Shown piece after piece: positions 1 through 8,673 of a stretch of DNA of 40,451 nucleotides; the stretch's first letter is position 1, and each line of letters opens with the position of its first letter. The stretch covers positions 1-40,451 of the forward strand of contig JAITSV010000001.1 in NCBI GenBank assembly GCA_031287575.1. Direction: 5' to 3'. The notes below the pieces were generated by a model. That model had not been told where the DNA came from, did no database searches, and saw nothing but the letters and a program-made list of their open reading frames with translations. Source of the stretch: Desulfovibrio sp. GTDB lineage: Bacteria; Desulfobacterota; Desulfovibrionia; Desulfovibrionales; Desulfovibrionaceae. The position numbers and the translations under genes were made by a program.

Positions 1-1
1 C

Positions 2-157
2 ATCCTGACCCCGTACGGCACCGGTCCCAGCCCCATCTACTACGGTTCCGGCTACGTGGGCCGCAACGCGTTCTGGATGCTGGGCGCCATCTTCGGCATC
101 ATCTACTTCGCGGCGTACCTGCTGCTGGGCCTTCCCTGGATGAAGACCATCTTCTAG
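2..157 (+). CDS. C-terminal fragment of a DASS (SLC13-type) anion symporter
   Basis: The window opens inside a forward gene; the last 51 codons are visible and end at TAG 155-157. The translation contains LTPYGTGPSPIYYGSGYVG, followed by a hydrophobic segment (FWMLGAIFGIIYFAAYLLLG) and a short tail WMKTIF. A TPYG-TGP-PIYYGSGY block just before the last membrane span is typical of the divalent anion:sodium symporter family, whose members carry dicarboxylates or sulfate across the inner membrane. The assignment rests on this block and the terminal span only, so the substrate cannot be given. The next genes converge on it from the minus strand. Confidence 0.6.
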   Translation: MLTPYGTGPSPIYYGSGYVGRNAFWMLGAIFGIIYFAAYLLLGLPWMKTIF

Positions 158-298
158 GACGAAGGCGCTCTTCCGACGCGAAGGCCATCGCATCCTCCAA
201 CGCCGTCCCGCCCGCGCATCCCCTTCACTGTGCGCGGGCGGGACCGGCGAAGGATCACCCAAGCCCCCCCCATGCGTCGCATGGCACCTCCATGCGAC

Positions 299-328
299 AA
301 AAGGCCCCCGGCATTGCCGGGGGCCTTT
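299..328 (-). terminator. Rho-independent terminator of the hsp20 operon
   Basis: A perfect 13-bp stem (300-312 with 316-328, loop ATT) lies 22 bases beyond the stop of the second hsp20 gene. Read on the minus strand, the hairpin ends in TTTT. It may also stop transcripts coming from the forward transporter gene. Confidence 0.8.
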
Positions 329-350
329 CCATTGCGACGGTGGGGATGCC

Positions 351-821
351 TTACCCCCGCGAGATTTCGATGCGCCGGGGCTTGGCCGCCTCCGCCTTGG
401 GCAGGAACAGGTCCAGCACCCCGTCCTTGAGCACGGCGCGGATGCGCTCCCTGTCCACCATGTCCGACAGGGTGAAGGTGCGCACGAACTCCACGGTGTC
501 GAACTCGGCGTGCATGCGCCGGTCGTTGCCCGCCGGGGTATAGCTGCTGCGCCCGGTGACGGTGACCTCGTTCTCTTCGAGGTCGATGGTCAGCCCGTCC
601 GGCGGCACGCCGGGCAGGTCCATCAGGATGTGGAAGCCGTCGGCCTGCTCGATGATGTCCGTGGCGGGGGAAACCCGTTCGATGCGCGCGGCGCTGCCCT
701 CGCGCACCGACGCGGACCGTTCGGTGCCGCCGGTTTCACCGGCGCGGGCCAGGCTGGCGTTGCGTTCGGCGATGTCTGCCATCTCGGGCATCTCGGGCAT
801 CTCGGGCATGTCGGGCATCAT
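351..821 (-). CDS. Small heat shock protein, Hsp20/alpha-crystallin family (second gene)
   Basis: The 156-residue product is an ATP-independent holdase that binds unfolding proteins in the cytoplasm. It has an alpha-crystallin domain from about residue 50, beginning with the P-A-T-D-I-I-E pattern, with the conserved DLPGV stretch and the C-terminal block LKDGVLDLFLPK. It ends RRIEISRG, with an I-x-I motif. The N-terminus is a short Met-Pro-Glu/Asp repeat (MPDMPEMPEMPEM), unusual for the family. The ATG overlaps the stop of the upstream hsp20 gene as ATGA (818-821), and AGGAGG precedes it, so the pair is translationally coupled. The two paralogues are only moderately alike and may form mixed oligomers (inference). 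Confidence 0.9.
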   Translation of the reverse strand: MMPDMPEMPEMPEMADIAERNASLARAGETGGTERSASVREGSAARIERVSPATDIIEQADGFHILMDLPGVPPDGLTIDLEENEVTVTGRSSYTPAGNDRRMHAEFDTVEFVRTFTLSDMVDRERIRAVLKDGVLDLFLPKAEAAKPRRIEISRG

Positions 822-1246
822 TGCACACCTCCTGCCGGCGCTTCGATGGCGATCTTGCGCGGTTTCACGGCTTCGGCCTTGGGCAGGCTCACCCGCAGGA
901 TGCCGTTCTCGCTGCGGGCGGAAACGCGGTCGCGGTCCACGGGCACGTTCAGGCTCAGGATGCGCTGGAACGAACCGGACAGGCGTTCCTGCCGGAAGTA
1001 CCTGCCCTCGGCGGACTTGCGCTCGCCCCTGATGATCAGGTTGCGGTCGGTAAGGGTCAACTCCACGTCTCCGGGAGCCACCCCGGGAATGCTGACGTCC
1101 ACGGTGTATCCGTCATCGTTCTCGTGTACGTTCAGCAACGGGTATGCAGTGCGCCGCGAGCCGAGCGAATGCAAACGCGACATCTCGTCGAACATCCTCT
1201 CGAAACTTTTCGGCATGTCGTACAGTGTGCTGAAGTCAATCACCAT
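818..1246 (-). CDS. Small heat shock protein, Hsp20/alpha-crystallin family (first gene)
   Basis: This 142-residue chaperone of the alpha-crystallin family starts MVIDFSTLYDMPKSFERM. The ATG at 1246 is chosen because AAGGAGGT lies just upstream; an in-frame extension to 1330 has no comparable site. The crystallin domain begins near residue 37 (PLLNVHENDDGY), includes VSIPGVAPGDVELTL, and closes with the A-x-x-x-x-G-I-L block (ARSENGILRVSLPK). The C-terminal anchoring motif is I-A-I. It is the promoter-proximal member of a two-gene operon. A sigma-70-like promoter lies about 95 bases upstream; no CIRCE element was seen, so heat control, if any, is not evident. Confidence 0.93.
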   Translation of the reverse strand: MVIDFSTLYDMPKSFERMFDEMSRLHSLGSRRTAYPLLNVHENDDGYTVDVSIPGVAPGDVELTLTDRNLIIRGERKSAEGRYFRQERLSGSFQRILSLNVPVDRDRVSARSENGILRVSLPKAEAVKPRKIAIEAPAGGVQ

Positions 1247-1341
1247 GTTGGTACCTCCTTGGTGCGGCACGTTCATGATTTGCCATTGCCACAGTGCGGG
1301 GCATGCGGATGGAACAGCCTGCCACCGCACCCTTTCCGGAA

Positions 1342-1371
1342 ATTAGCTAAATCCGCCCGCGACGGTGTCAA
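1342..1371 (-). promoter_or_regulatory. Putative sigma-70 promoter of the hsp20 operon
   Basis: On the minus strand, TTGACA (1371-1366) is followed after 18 bases by GCTAAT (1347-1342), about 95 bases before the hsp20 start. The -35 is a full consensus match and the -10 matches four of six. The rest of the 1247-1579 divergent gap shows no gene. Confidence 0.55.
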
Positions 1372-1579
1372 CACCTTCGGCGCACACTTCGCGGCGTGCC
1401 CCTTTTTCGGGGCACTGTAAAAACCGGCGGGGCTCCCGCAAGGCCGGGCCCGCTGGCGGAAGCCCGCGCCACGCCTTGAAAACACCGCCATCAGACGGTT
1501 GACCCCGCTTCACGCTTCCTCTACATGGTGGGGCGCACCCCCGCATTCCGTGGGGGTACGGCGACGCAAGGAGCACCCC

Positions 1580-2626
1580 ATGCGCATTTCGGTGGATGTG
1601 GAAGCAACCCTGCCGGACACCCTGCGCGGCCCGGAAGGCGGCACCGGCCCCCAGGCCGCGCGCGAGGAACTGGGCGTCATCGCCGGGGCGGCACGCGGCC
1701 TTGCCGACGTGGTGCGCATCGCGCGCATCCTTGTGCCCGAGGACTTCGGCGCCACACTGGCCGAATTGGCCCCTGATCGCCACGCTCCCCGCCCGCGCGC
1801 CGGGTCTTCCGCTTCTGCCACGCCCACTGCCCCAGCAGCCTCCACCGCCCCGACTGCCTCCACTGGCCCTGCTGCCCCCACTGCCCCTTCTGCAATGACG
1901 GCAGCCATCCCCGCCCCGCAGGGCTGGGTGTTGGTCTTCCACCCCGGCATCTACGGACCGGAACACGATGCCCACATGCGCTACGCCCTATACTGGCGCG
2001 AACTGACCCGCCTGGTGAACAAGGGACGGCTGCCCGTGCCCCTGCGCGCCGCCGACGGCACCCTCCGGCAGGACCGGCACGCCGTGCTGCTCACCGCCGT
2101 TTCGCGCCTGTTCGGCGAATACGACGCCGCCCGCAAGGCCTGGGACTTTCGTGACGGCCTGCTGCGCAAGGTGCTGCGGCAGGAACTTTCCGAACGCGCC
2201 CGCACCGCCCTGCTGCACGCCTTTGCCGCCGACCTCGGCCACGCCACCTCGGCGGATGCCCGCACCTGGCTGCGCATGCTGGCCGACGACCACGCCCGCA
2301 CCGGCGATACCGCCACCTACCTGCGCGCCGTTCGCCCGCTGGTGATGCGCCTTTCCCTGGCCCTGTCCCACGCCTGGGCCACCCTGGACCACTTCCCCGA
2401 CCTGGCCGCCCCCGGCGCGGAACTGCTGCACCGGGCCGAACTGCCCGCCGCCGCGCGCGAGTTGCACACCTTCTTCCGCAATCGCCACGTGGCCGGTTCG
2501 CCCGACATGGAACCCGGCACGGAACTGCTGGCGGCGCTGTGGGCGGGCTTCGGCCTGCGCCTGGCCGACGGGCCGGACAGTTCAGGCGGATCGGGCAGGT
2601 TGACCGCGCTGCGGCCCGGCGACTAG
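1580..2626 (+). CDS. Conserved hypothetical protein with an Ala/Pro/Thr linker
   Basis: I do not recognise this 348-residue protein. The ATG at 1580 is preceded by AAGGAGCACCCC; an in-frame start at 1499 lacks such a site. Residues 1-63 form a helical-looking region (MRISVDVEAT to LAELAP). Residues 65-113 are a low-complexity Ala/Pro/Thr/Ser linker encoded by imperfect repeats of CCACTGCCCC-like units. Residues 114-345 are rich in Ala, Leu, Arg and His, and look alpha-helical. No signal peptide, membrane span or metal site is evident. It is transcribed divergently from the hsp20 pair and stands alone before the export operon. The organisation suggests two globular parts joined by a flexible linker; function unknown. 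Confidence 0.75.
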   Translation: MRISVDVEATLPDTLRGPEGGTGPQAAREELGVIAGAARGLADVVRIARILVPEDFGATLAELAPDRHAPRPRAGSSASATPTAPAASTAPTASTGPAAPTAPSAMTAAIPAPQGWVLVFHPGIYGPEHDAHMRYALYWRELTRLVNKGRLPVPLRAADGTLRQDRHAVLLTAVSRLFGEYDAARKAWDFRDGLLRKVLRQELSERARTALLHAFAADLGHATSADARTWLRMLADDHARTGDTATYLRAVRPLVMRLSLALSHAWATLDHFPDLAAPGAELLHRAELPAAARELHTFFRNRHVAGSPDMEPGTELLAALWAGFGLRLADGPDSSGGSGRLTALRPGD

Positions 2627-2813
2627 CCCGCCCGTTTCCCCCGGCAGAGACCGTCAGGAACCGGAAGACGGGAGCCACCGCAGGGCCGCGCGGGAACGGC
2701 CGCGCGGCAGAGGCAGAAAGACGCCGACCGGCCCGCCTCCCCGTTTCCCCGCCCGCACCGCCCACGCGCGACACCAACCTCATGGCCCTTGCCGTTCCAT
2801 CCGGCGGATGCCC

Positions 2814-2842
2814 TTCCCCTTCGCCGCGCGAATACTTATAGT
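2814..2842 (+). promoter_or_regulatory. Possible promoter of the MacAB-like operon
   Basis: TATAGT (2837-2842) is a good -10 hexamer; 17 bases upstream lies TTCCCC, a poor -35. It sits about 185 bases before the adaptor gene in the 2627-3024 gap. Apart from this and the decamer repeats at 2953-3008, nothing was recognised in the gap. Confidence 0.3.
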
Positions 2843-2952
2843 CCCGGCATTGCCCGGCCCCCCGCACTCCAGCGCGGGGCCGGACCGTCAAAGCGGCACC
2901 GGCGCCACGTCCGCTCCAAGGCACACCTCTTCCCACTGCCCATACCGCCCAT

Positions 2953-3008
2953 ACTTCCTCACACTTCCCAATACTTCCCAATTTTTCCCAATTTTTCCCA
3001 ATTTTTCA
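2953..3008 (+). repeat. Tandem 10-bp repeats upstream of the export operon
   Basis: Successive decamers read ACTTCCTCAC, ACTTCCCAAT, ACTTCCCAAT, TTTTCCCAAT, TTTTCCCAAT, then a partial TTTTCA. They end 16 bases before the ATG of the adaptor gene, so they fall in the translation initiation region. The period equals about one helical turn. No good Shine-Dalgarno site lies between the repeats and the ATG. Confidence 0.8.
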
Positions 3009-3024
3009 CGGACACGGGAACCCC

Positions 3025-4326
3025 ATGCGCAAGAAGATCATCATCGGCCTCGCCATCGCCCTCGCCGTGGCCCTGATTGCCGCCTACTTCCTGTCGCGGC
3101 GCGAAGGCCGCACCGAAATCACCCAGACCGCCACCGTCAGCCGGGCCACCGTGCGCAAGGTGCTGGACGCCACGGGCATCATCAAGCCCGAGGTGGGCGC
3201 CATCGTGAAGACCGGCACCCGGTTCACCGGCATCATCCGCACCATGCACGTCAAGGTGGGCGATGCGGTGAAGGCCGGGCAGATCATCGCCGAAATCGAC
3301 GACCGCGAGCAGCGCGCCCAGCAGGACCAGGCCGAGGCCACCCTGCGCAAGGCCCAGTCGGAGCTTGCCCGCGTGGAAGCCTCGTACCCCCTGCAGATCC
3401 GCGAGGCGGAAGCCCAAATGGCCGCCGCGCAGGCCGACTACGACTACGCCGCCCTGAACCTGAAGCGCCGCCGCACCCTGGTGGAGCAGGACCTGGACGC
3501 CCGCAACACCTTGGACGAGGCCAAGCAGCAGGCGGAAACCACCTCCAACACCCTGGCCGCGCGCAAGGCCACCCTGGACCGCCTGCAACGCGAATCCACC
3601 CTGGCCATCAGGACCGCGCGCGAAGCCGTGCAAGAGGCGCAGTCCGCGCTGGAAGCCACCAACGTGCGCCTGTCCTACTCGGTGATCCGCGCCCCGCTGG
3701 ACGGCGTGGTCAGCGAGATCACGGCGCAGGGCGGCGAAACCGTGGTGGCGGGCTTTCAGGTGGCCAACCTGATCACCGTGCTGGACCCCACCCGGCTGGA
3801 AATGTGGATCTACGTGGACGAAACCGACGTGGGCCAGGTAACCCCCGGCATGTCCGTGGAATTCCGCGTGGATTCGCTGCCGGGCCGTACCTTTGGCGGC
3901 ACGGTGAACCAGATCTACCCGCAGCCGGAAATCCGCGACAACATCGTGTACTACCGGGCGCTGGTGCGCCTTACCCCGCAGACCTCCACCGACCTGCGGC
4001 CCGAAATGACCACCCAGTGTCGCATCGTGGTGCAGCAGAAGGACAACGTGCTGGCCGTGCCCAACGAGGCCCTGAAATGGGTGGGCGGCGAGCAGGTGGT
4101 GTTCGTGCAGGGCGATGGCGCCATCCGCCGGGTGCGGCCGCGCATCGGCCTGGCCGGTGCCGATACCAGCGAGGTGCTGGAAGGCTTGGCCGAGGGCGAC
4201 GTGGTGGGCACCAAGGTGGTGCTGCCCACTTCGCGCGGCGGCGGGCGGTCCGAGCAGGCGTCGGCCGGTTCTGGCGGGTCTGGTGGACAGGGCGGCGGCC
4301 CCGGCTCCGGACGGCCGGGCCGGTAG
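3025..4326 (+). CDS. Periplasmic adaptor subunit of a MacAB-like exporter (HlyD/MacA family)
   Basis: The 433-residue membrane fusion protein would link an inner-membrane ABC exporter to an outer-membrane channel. An N-terminal signal anchor (residues 4-23) is followed by a lipoyl half (GIIRTMHVKVGDAVKAGQ), a long alpha-helical hairpin at about 95-215 rich in Ala, Glu, Gln and Arg, and a second lipoyl half (YSVIRAPLDGVVSEI). A beta-barrel domain follows (MWIYVDETDVGQVTPGM). The C-terminus, after about residue 405, is a Gly/Ser/Arg-rich tail. It is the first of four genes; the ATPase begins 12 bases after its stop. The MacA-like subfamily is inferred from the neighbouring ATPase and FtsX-like permeases. 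The substrate is not indicated. Confidence 0.9.
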   Translation: MRKKIIIGLAIALAVALIAAYFLSRREGRTEITQTATVSRATVRKVLDATGIIKPEVGAIVKTGTRFTGIIRTMHVKVGDAVKAGQIIAEIDDREQRAQQDQAEATLRKAQSELARVEASYPLQIREAEAQMAAAQADYDYAALNLKRRRTLVEQDLDARNTLDEAKQQAETTSNTLAARKATLDRLQRESTLAIRTAREAVQEAQSALEATNVRLSYSVIRAPLDGVVSEITAQGGETVVAGFQVANLITVLDPTRLEMWIYVDETDVGQVTPGMSVEFRVDSLPGRTFGGTVNQIYPQPEIRDNIVYYRALVRLTPQTSTDLRPEMTTQCRIVVQQKDNVLAVPNEALKWVGGEQVVFVQGDGAIRRVRPRIGLAGADTSEVLEGLAEGDVVGTKVVLPTSRGGGRSEQASAGSGGSGGQGGGPGSGRPGR

Positions 4327-4338
4327 CGGGGGCACGGC

Positions 4339-5124
4339 ATGAGCACCCCCCCCAACGACACGGCACGGCAAACCGGCGCGGCGGAAATGCCCGCCCCGTC
4401 GGCGGGCTCCGCCTCGCCGCTGGTCGAACTGTCCGGCATCACCCGCAGCTTCACGCAGGGCGACCTGACCGTGGAGGTGCTGCGCGGCGTCAGCTTTTCC
4501 ATCGCGCGCGGCGAGTTCGTGGCCATCCAGGGGTCTTCCGGTTCCGGCAAGTCCACGCTGCTGCACATCCTGGGCCTGCTGGACAGCCCCACTGCGGGCC
4601 GCTACGTGCTGGACGGGCACGACGTATCGCATCTGGACGACGATGCCCGGTCGGAGGCGCGCAACCAGCTGACCGGCTTCGTGTTCCAGAACTTCTACCT
4701 CATCCCCTACGCCACCGCGCTGGACAACGTGCTGCTGCCGGGCCTGTACAGCCACAAGAACCTGCGCGTCCAACGCAAGCGGGCGGAAGACCTGCTGCAC
4801 CGCGTGGGCCTGGGCGACCGCATGGACTTCGTGCCCGCGCGCCTTTCCGGCGGGCAGCAGCAGCGCGTGGCCCTGGCCCGCGCCCTGCTGAACGACCCCG
4901 CCCTGATCCTGGCCGACGAACCCACCGGCCAGCTCGACTCAACCACCAGCGCCGACATCCTGGACCTGTTCGCGGACATCAACCGCACCGGCAAGACCGT
5001 GGTGGTGGTGACCCACGACGCGGAAACCGCCGCCCGCGCGCGGCGGCGCATCGTCATCCGCGACGGGGTCATCGAAAGCGACGGCCTGCACGGCGGCGCC
5101 ACGGCAGGCGGAGCCTCCGCATGA
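4339..5124 (+). CDS. ABC transporter ATP-binding protein (MacB/LolD type)
   Basis: The 261-residue ATPase powers the export system. Walker A is GSSGSGKST, the Q-loop lies in FVFQNFYLIPYATALDNV, the signature is LSGGQQQR, Walker B is ALILADEPTG, and the H-loop is VVVVTHDAE. The pattern NFYLIPYATALDNVLLP is typical of the MacB/LolD/FtsE-like group that works with FtsX-fold permeases. An N-terminal extension of about 27 residues is rich in Pro, Ala and Thr. Its stop overlaps the start of the first permease as ATGA (5121-5124), which indicates coupled translation. Here the ATPase and permease are separate proteins, unlike the fused E. coli MacB. Confidence 0.93.
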   Translation: MSTPPNDTARQTGAAEMPAPSAGSASPLVELSGITRSFTQGDLTVEVLRGVSFSIARGEFVAIQGSSGSGKSTLLHILGLLDSPTAGRYVLDGHDVSHLDDDARSEARNQLTGFVFQNFYLIPYATALDNVLLPGLYSHKNLRVQRKRAEDLLHRVGLGDRMDFVPARLSGGQQQRVALARALLNDPALILADEPTGQLDSTTSADILDLFADINRTGKTVVVVTHDAETAARARRRIVIRDGVIESDGLHGGATAGGASA

Positions 5125-6452
5125 CCATCCCGGCGGGCAACACGCCCGGTCCGGCATCCGGTCTGGCACCCGGCCAGAACCACGGGCCGCGCACTGGCCG
5201 CTTCGGCGGGCGAAATTTGCCCGCGCTGGCGCGCGAAGGCTGGCGCGCCGCAACGCTGGGCCTTTCCGCGCTGCTGGCCTACCGGCTGCGCAGCTTCTTC
5301 GTCATCGCCGCCGTGTCGCTGGGCATCGCCTCGCTGACGGTCATCGTGGCCGCCGTGGACGGCGCGTCCAAGAAGGCCGACGAAATCGCCGACATGTTCG
5401 GGCCGGACGCGGTGCTGGTGTTCGGCGGCAACATCGTCAACCGCGCCGTGGGCGCCCGCACCCTTACCCTGACCTGGGAGGACGCGGCGCGCATCCGCCA
5501 GTCGCTGCCGGGCGCGTACATCGTGCTGCCCATGCGCTCCAGGGGCAACGTGCGGCTGAAGCACGAATCCAACAACTATGACGTGTCGCTGGTGGCGGGC
5601 ACCACCGAAAACTACGCCAGGGCCTGGAACTGGCCGCTGGTGGAAGGCCGCGACCTGACGGCGGAAGACGTGCAGCGCGGCGCGCGCGTGGCCCTGATGG
5701 GCGACAGGCCCGCCCGCGAACTGTTCGGCGACGAAAGCCCCGTGGGGCGCACCTTCCTGATGTCCGGCGTACCGTTCACCGTGGTGGGGCTGTTACAGTA
5801 CCGGGGCATGTCCGGCGGCGGCAGCAGCGTGGACGACCGCGTGGTCATTCCCCTCACCACGCTGACCCAGCGCTTCAACATGGACCGCCGCTACTTCCGC
5901 GCCCTGCGCGTGAAGTTCGAGGACACGGCGGGCATGGACACCCACGTGGAAGACCTGCGCAGCCTGCTGCGCCACCTGCACCGCCTGGCACCCGAAGACC
6001 CCGACGACTTCACCATACTCACCGCGCGCGAGGTGCTGAAATTCCTGTCCGTGATCAAGGGGGGGCTGGTGCTGTTTCTGGGGGTGACGGCGGCGGCGGC
6101 CATGATCGTGGGCGGCTTCGTGCTGGCCAACCTGTTCCTGCTCTCGGTCACCGAACGGCGGGTGGAAATCGGCCTCAAGAAGGCCCTGGGCGCGCCGGGC
6201 CGGGCCATCCTGCTGCAATTTCTCATGGAATCCCTGACGCTGACCCTGTGCGGCGCCGTGGGCGGGGTGCTGCTGGGCGCGCTGATGGGCCAGATGCTGG
6301 AACGCCTGGGGCTCATCGAGATGGTGCTGTCGGCCAAGGTGTTTCTGCTGGCCCTGGCCGCCGCCACGGCGGTGGGACTGGTGTTCGGGCTGCGACCGGC
6401 GCGGCAGGCCGCCGCGCTGGACCCCATCCAGGCCTTGCGCGGGGGTGAGTGA
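5121..6452 (+). CDS. ABC transporter permease, FtsX/MacB fold (first)
   Basis: The 443-residue inner-membrane permease has a cytoplasmic N-terminus of about 45 residues, a first membrane span (SFFVIAAVSLGIASLTVIVAA), a large periplasmic MacB core domain (about 75-310), and three spans in the last 130 residues (GGLVLFLGVTAAAAMIVGGF onward). The conserved cytoplasmic segment RRVEIGLKKALGA precedes the third span, and the protein ends with the family ending RPARQAAALDPIQALRGG. The ATG at 5121 overlaps the ATPase stop. A much longer open frame runs upstream, but it is antiparallel in composition to the real adaptor and ATPase genes and is not a gene. The second permease begins at its stop codon. 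Confidence 0.92.
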   Translation: MTIPAGNTPGPASGLAPGQNHGPRTGRFGGRNLPALAREGWRAATLGLSALLAYRLRSFFVIAAVSLGIASLTVIVAAVDGASKKADEIADMFGPDAVLVFGGNIVNRAVGARTLTLTWEDAARIRQSLPGAYIVLPMRSRGNVRLKHESNNYDVSLVAGTTENYARAWNWPLVEGRDLTAEDVQRGARVALMGDRPARELFGDESPVGRTFLMSGVPFTVVGLLQYRGMSGGGSSVDDRVVIPLTTLTQRFNMDRRYFRALRVKFEDTAGMDTHVEDLRSLLRHLHRLAPEDPDDFTILTAREVLKFLSVIKGGLVLFLGVTAAAAMIVGGFVLANLFLLSVTERRVEIGLKKALGAPGRAILLQFLMESLTLTLCGAVGGVLLGALMGQMLERLGLIEMVLSAKVFLLALAAATAVGLVFGLRPARQAAALDPIQALRGGE

Positions 6453-7672
6453 TGCAGCGGCTGCGCATTGCCCTGCGTTCGCTGGCCGCCCACCGCATGC
6501 GCACGGTGCTGGCCATGCTGGGGGTCTTTCTGGGCGCGCTGGCGCTTACCGCCGTGCTGCACATCTCCAAGGCCATGGTCAAGAAGGCCGACATCGAGAC
6601 GCAGCGCCTTGGCCCCAACCTGTTGCAGGCCCTGTCCGGGCAGGCCAACTTCCGGCGCGAAGGTTCCACCCGCGTCACCGGCATGACCACCACCTTCAGC
6701 CTGGAGGACGCTCGCGAAATCCTGGGCACCGTGCCGCAGGTGCGGCTGGGCGTGCCCTATGCCGGCGGGTCCATGCCGGTCCGCCATGGCCGGGTGAAGA
6801 CGGGCAGCCAGCTCATTGCCTCGCCCCCGGCCTACGCGCAGGTGCGCATGCTGGAAACCGAGCATGGCCGCTTCTACAATGAGGAAGAGGAAGCCACGCA
6901 GGCCAAGGTATGCGTGCTGGGCTACGCCATCGCGCAGCGCCTGTTCAACGACCCGGCGGATGCCGTGGGCAAGCAGGTGTTCTTCTTTCGCGCCAACGTG
7001 CTGGTGGTGGGCGTGCTGCCCGAAAAGGGACAGGACGTGACCGGGGCCAATCTGGACGAGATGGTGTTTACCCCGCTGTCCACCTACATGCGCCGCTTCA
7101 CCAATCAGGACTGGATCAGCGGCGTGTTCATGAACCTGCACGACCAGAACGACGAGGCCGCGGCCAAGGCCACCGTCACCGACATCCTGCGCCGCCGCCA
7201 CCACATGGGGCCCAGCCGCAAGGACGATTTTTCGGTGATCTCGGCGCAGGATTCGGCCCGGCTGCGCAACCAGGCGCTGGACCTGGTGTGGACGCTGGGG
7301 GTGCTGTCGTCGTCCATTTCGTTCGCCGTGGGGGCGCTGGGGATCCTGTCCATCATGATCCTGCTGGTGCGCGCCCGCAGGCTGGAGATCGGCATCCGCC
7401 GGGCCGTGGGCGCCAGCCGCACGGTGATCATCCGCCAGTTCCTGGCCGAGGCCGGGGTGATGGCCGGGGTGGGCGGGGCCACGGGAGTGCTGACGGCGGT
7501 GGGCATCGTCACCGTGGTGTACGCCTTGGGGGATTTTCCGTACCTGTACGACCCGCTGCTGATCGTGGGGGCCTGCGTGGCATCGGTGCTGCTGGGGTTG
7601 GTGGCCGGGGCGTACCCGGCGTGGCAGGCATCGCGGGTGGAGGTGTTGGAGGTGCTCAGGAATCCTGAGTAG
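6452..7672 (+). CDS. ABC transporter permease, FtsX/MacB fold (second)
   Basis: The 406-residue protein has the same fold as the preceding permease: span near residues 20-42, a MacB-type periplasmic core, then three C-terminal spans, with the segment RRLEIGIRRAVGASR before the third. It ends WQASRVEVLEVLRNPE, the usual ending of this family. Start ATG 6452 shares one base with the stop of the first permease (TGATG); a GTG one codon earlier is possible. Two different permeases with one ATPase suggest a heterodimeric membrane domain in a tripartite exporter with the adaptor encoded at the head of the operon. No outer-membrane channel gene is present in the window. Confidence 0.92.
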   Translation: MQRLRIALRSLAAHRMRTVLAMLGVFLGALALTAVLHISKAMVKKADIETQRLGPNLLQALSGQANFRREGSTRVTGMTTTFSLEDAREILGTVPQVRLGVPYAGGSMPVRHGRVKTGSQLIASPPAYAQVRMLETEHGRFYNEEEEATQAKVCVLGYAIAQRLFNDPADAVGKQVFFFRANVLVVGVLPEKGQDVTGANLDEMVFTPLSTYMRRFTNQDWISGVFMNLHDQNDEAAAKATVTDILRRRHHMGPSRKDDFSVISAQDSARLRNQALDLVWTLGVLSSSISFAVGALGILSIMILLVRARRLEIGIRRAVGASRTVIIRQFLAEAGVMAGVGGATGVLTAVGIVTVVYALGDFPYLYDPLLIVGACVASVLLGLVAGAYPAWQASRVEVLEVLRNPE

Positions 7673-7780
7673 GTGGGCGTGGTGGGTGCTGCCAGCGGCG
7701 GATGGGAGAGGTTGTGCGCGGTTGGGCACGGCTTCTACGAAGGCAGTCGCGCCCCCCATCCAACCAGCGTAGCGCCCCCC

Positions 7781-8404
7781 TCACTCCTTCCCGTTCTTCC
7801 TCTCCCACCACGCCCGGTCCGGGCCCAGAAACCACCAGTCGGTGTGGTCGGTTTCGGCAATGGTCCGGGCAAGTTCGCGGCCTTCCTCGGTGCGCAGCCG
7901 TTCCAGCGCGCTTTCCATCCACTTGCCCGCGTACTTGTTGCCCAGGTCCTGTTCGCGCTTCAGGTTCAGGATCAGGTCCAACTGGTCCGCGTCGTGGGCC
8001 AACTGCGCCTCGGGCGTCTGCGAAGCTTCCAGGTCGTCCCAGAACTCCAGCATGTCCACCTCGAGGCCGGTGCCTTCGGCGGCGTGCACCACGGCATCGC
8101 GCGGCTTCGAGGTATTGTAGATGCGATTGACGTAGTTGAAGTCGCCAATGCGCGCCTCGTGGAAGTCATGGAACAGGCACAGCATGGCGGTACGGGAAGG
8201 ATCGGCCCCGGCCATGCGGGCCAGCACGTAGCCGATGATGGCGGTGCGGAAGGAGTGCTCGGCCACGTTCTCGTTGCCGGTGCCCAGAAACTGGTAGCCG
8301 GTACGCGGCGTGAGGCGCAGCATGCCCGCCTCGTTCAGGAAGTCGACGATACGCTTCAGGCGGCCGCGCCCCTGAAGGTTCAACTGGGGATTGCAGGCGG
8401 TCAT
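7781..8404 (-). CDS. HD-domain phosphohydrolase, YfbR-like
   Basis: The 207-residue protein has the HD metal-site pattern: H50 in ENVAEHSFR, H79-D80 in LFHDFHEARIGD, and D138 in LAHDADQLD. The family includes E. coli YfbR, a 5'-deoxynucleotidase that removes phosphate from dNMPs; the match in length and motif spacing supports a similar nucleotidase, but the substrate is inferred. The start at 8404 is preceded by GGAG seven bases upstream; the in-frame extension to 8581 has no such site. It converges with the export operon and is followed upstream by a 269-base gap that holds no recognised gene. Confidence 0.85.
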   Translation of the reverse strand: MTACNPQLNLQGRGRLKRIVDFLNEAGMLRLTPRTGYQFLGTGNENVAEHSFRTAIIGYVLARMAGADPSRTAMLCLFHDFHEARIGDFNYVNRIYNTSKPRDAVVHAAEGTGLEVDMLEFWDDLEASQTPEAQLAHDADQLDLILNLKREQDLGNKYAGKWMESALERLRTEEGRELARTIAETDHTDWWFLGPDRAWWERKNGKE

Positions 8405-8673
8405 GGCAAGGCTCCGGAAAAAATGACGTCGGCCGCCAGCGCCCGGCGACAGACACCGGATGCGCCGCGCGGCGCGCCCGTCCGGCATACGGCATTTCCC
8501 TTGCGCTGTCCAAACGGCCCGGTGCTCCGGGTTGGTCCCCCGCGTCCCCTGCCTCTGCCCCGCCGTCCGTGTCGGCCACATCGGGCGGCATCAAACCATC
8601 TTCATCGCAGCAGGCTGCACCAGTCTGCATCCGACGCCACGTGCGCCATCCCGCCCCGGCACCGCCAGCCAGC

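Noticed and set aside
2808..5120. Very long forward open frame running into the first permease
   Set aside because: It is an out-of-frame reading of the adaptor and ATPase genes in GC-rich DNA; the real permease starts at 5121 with a coupled start.
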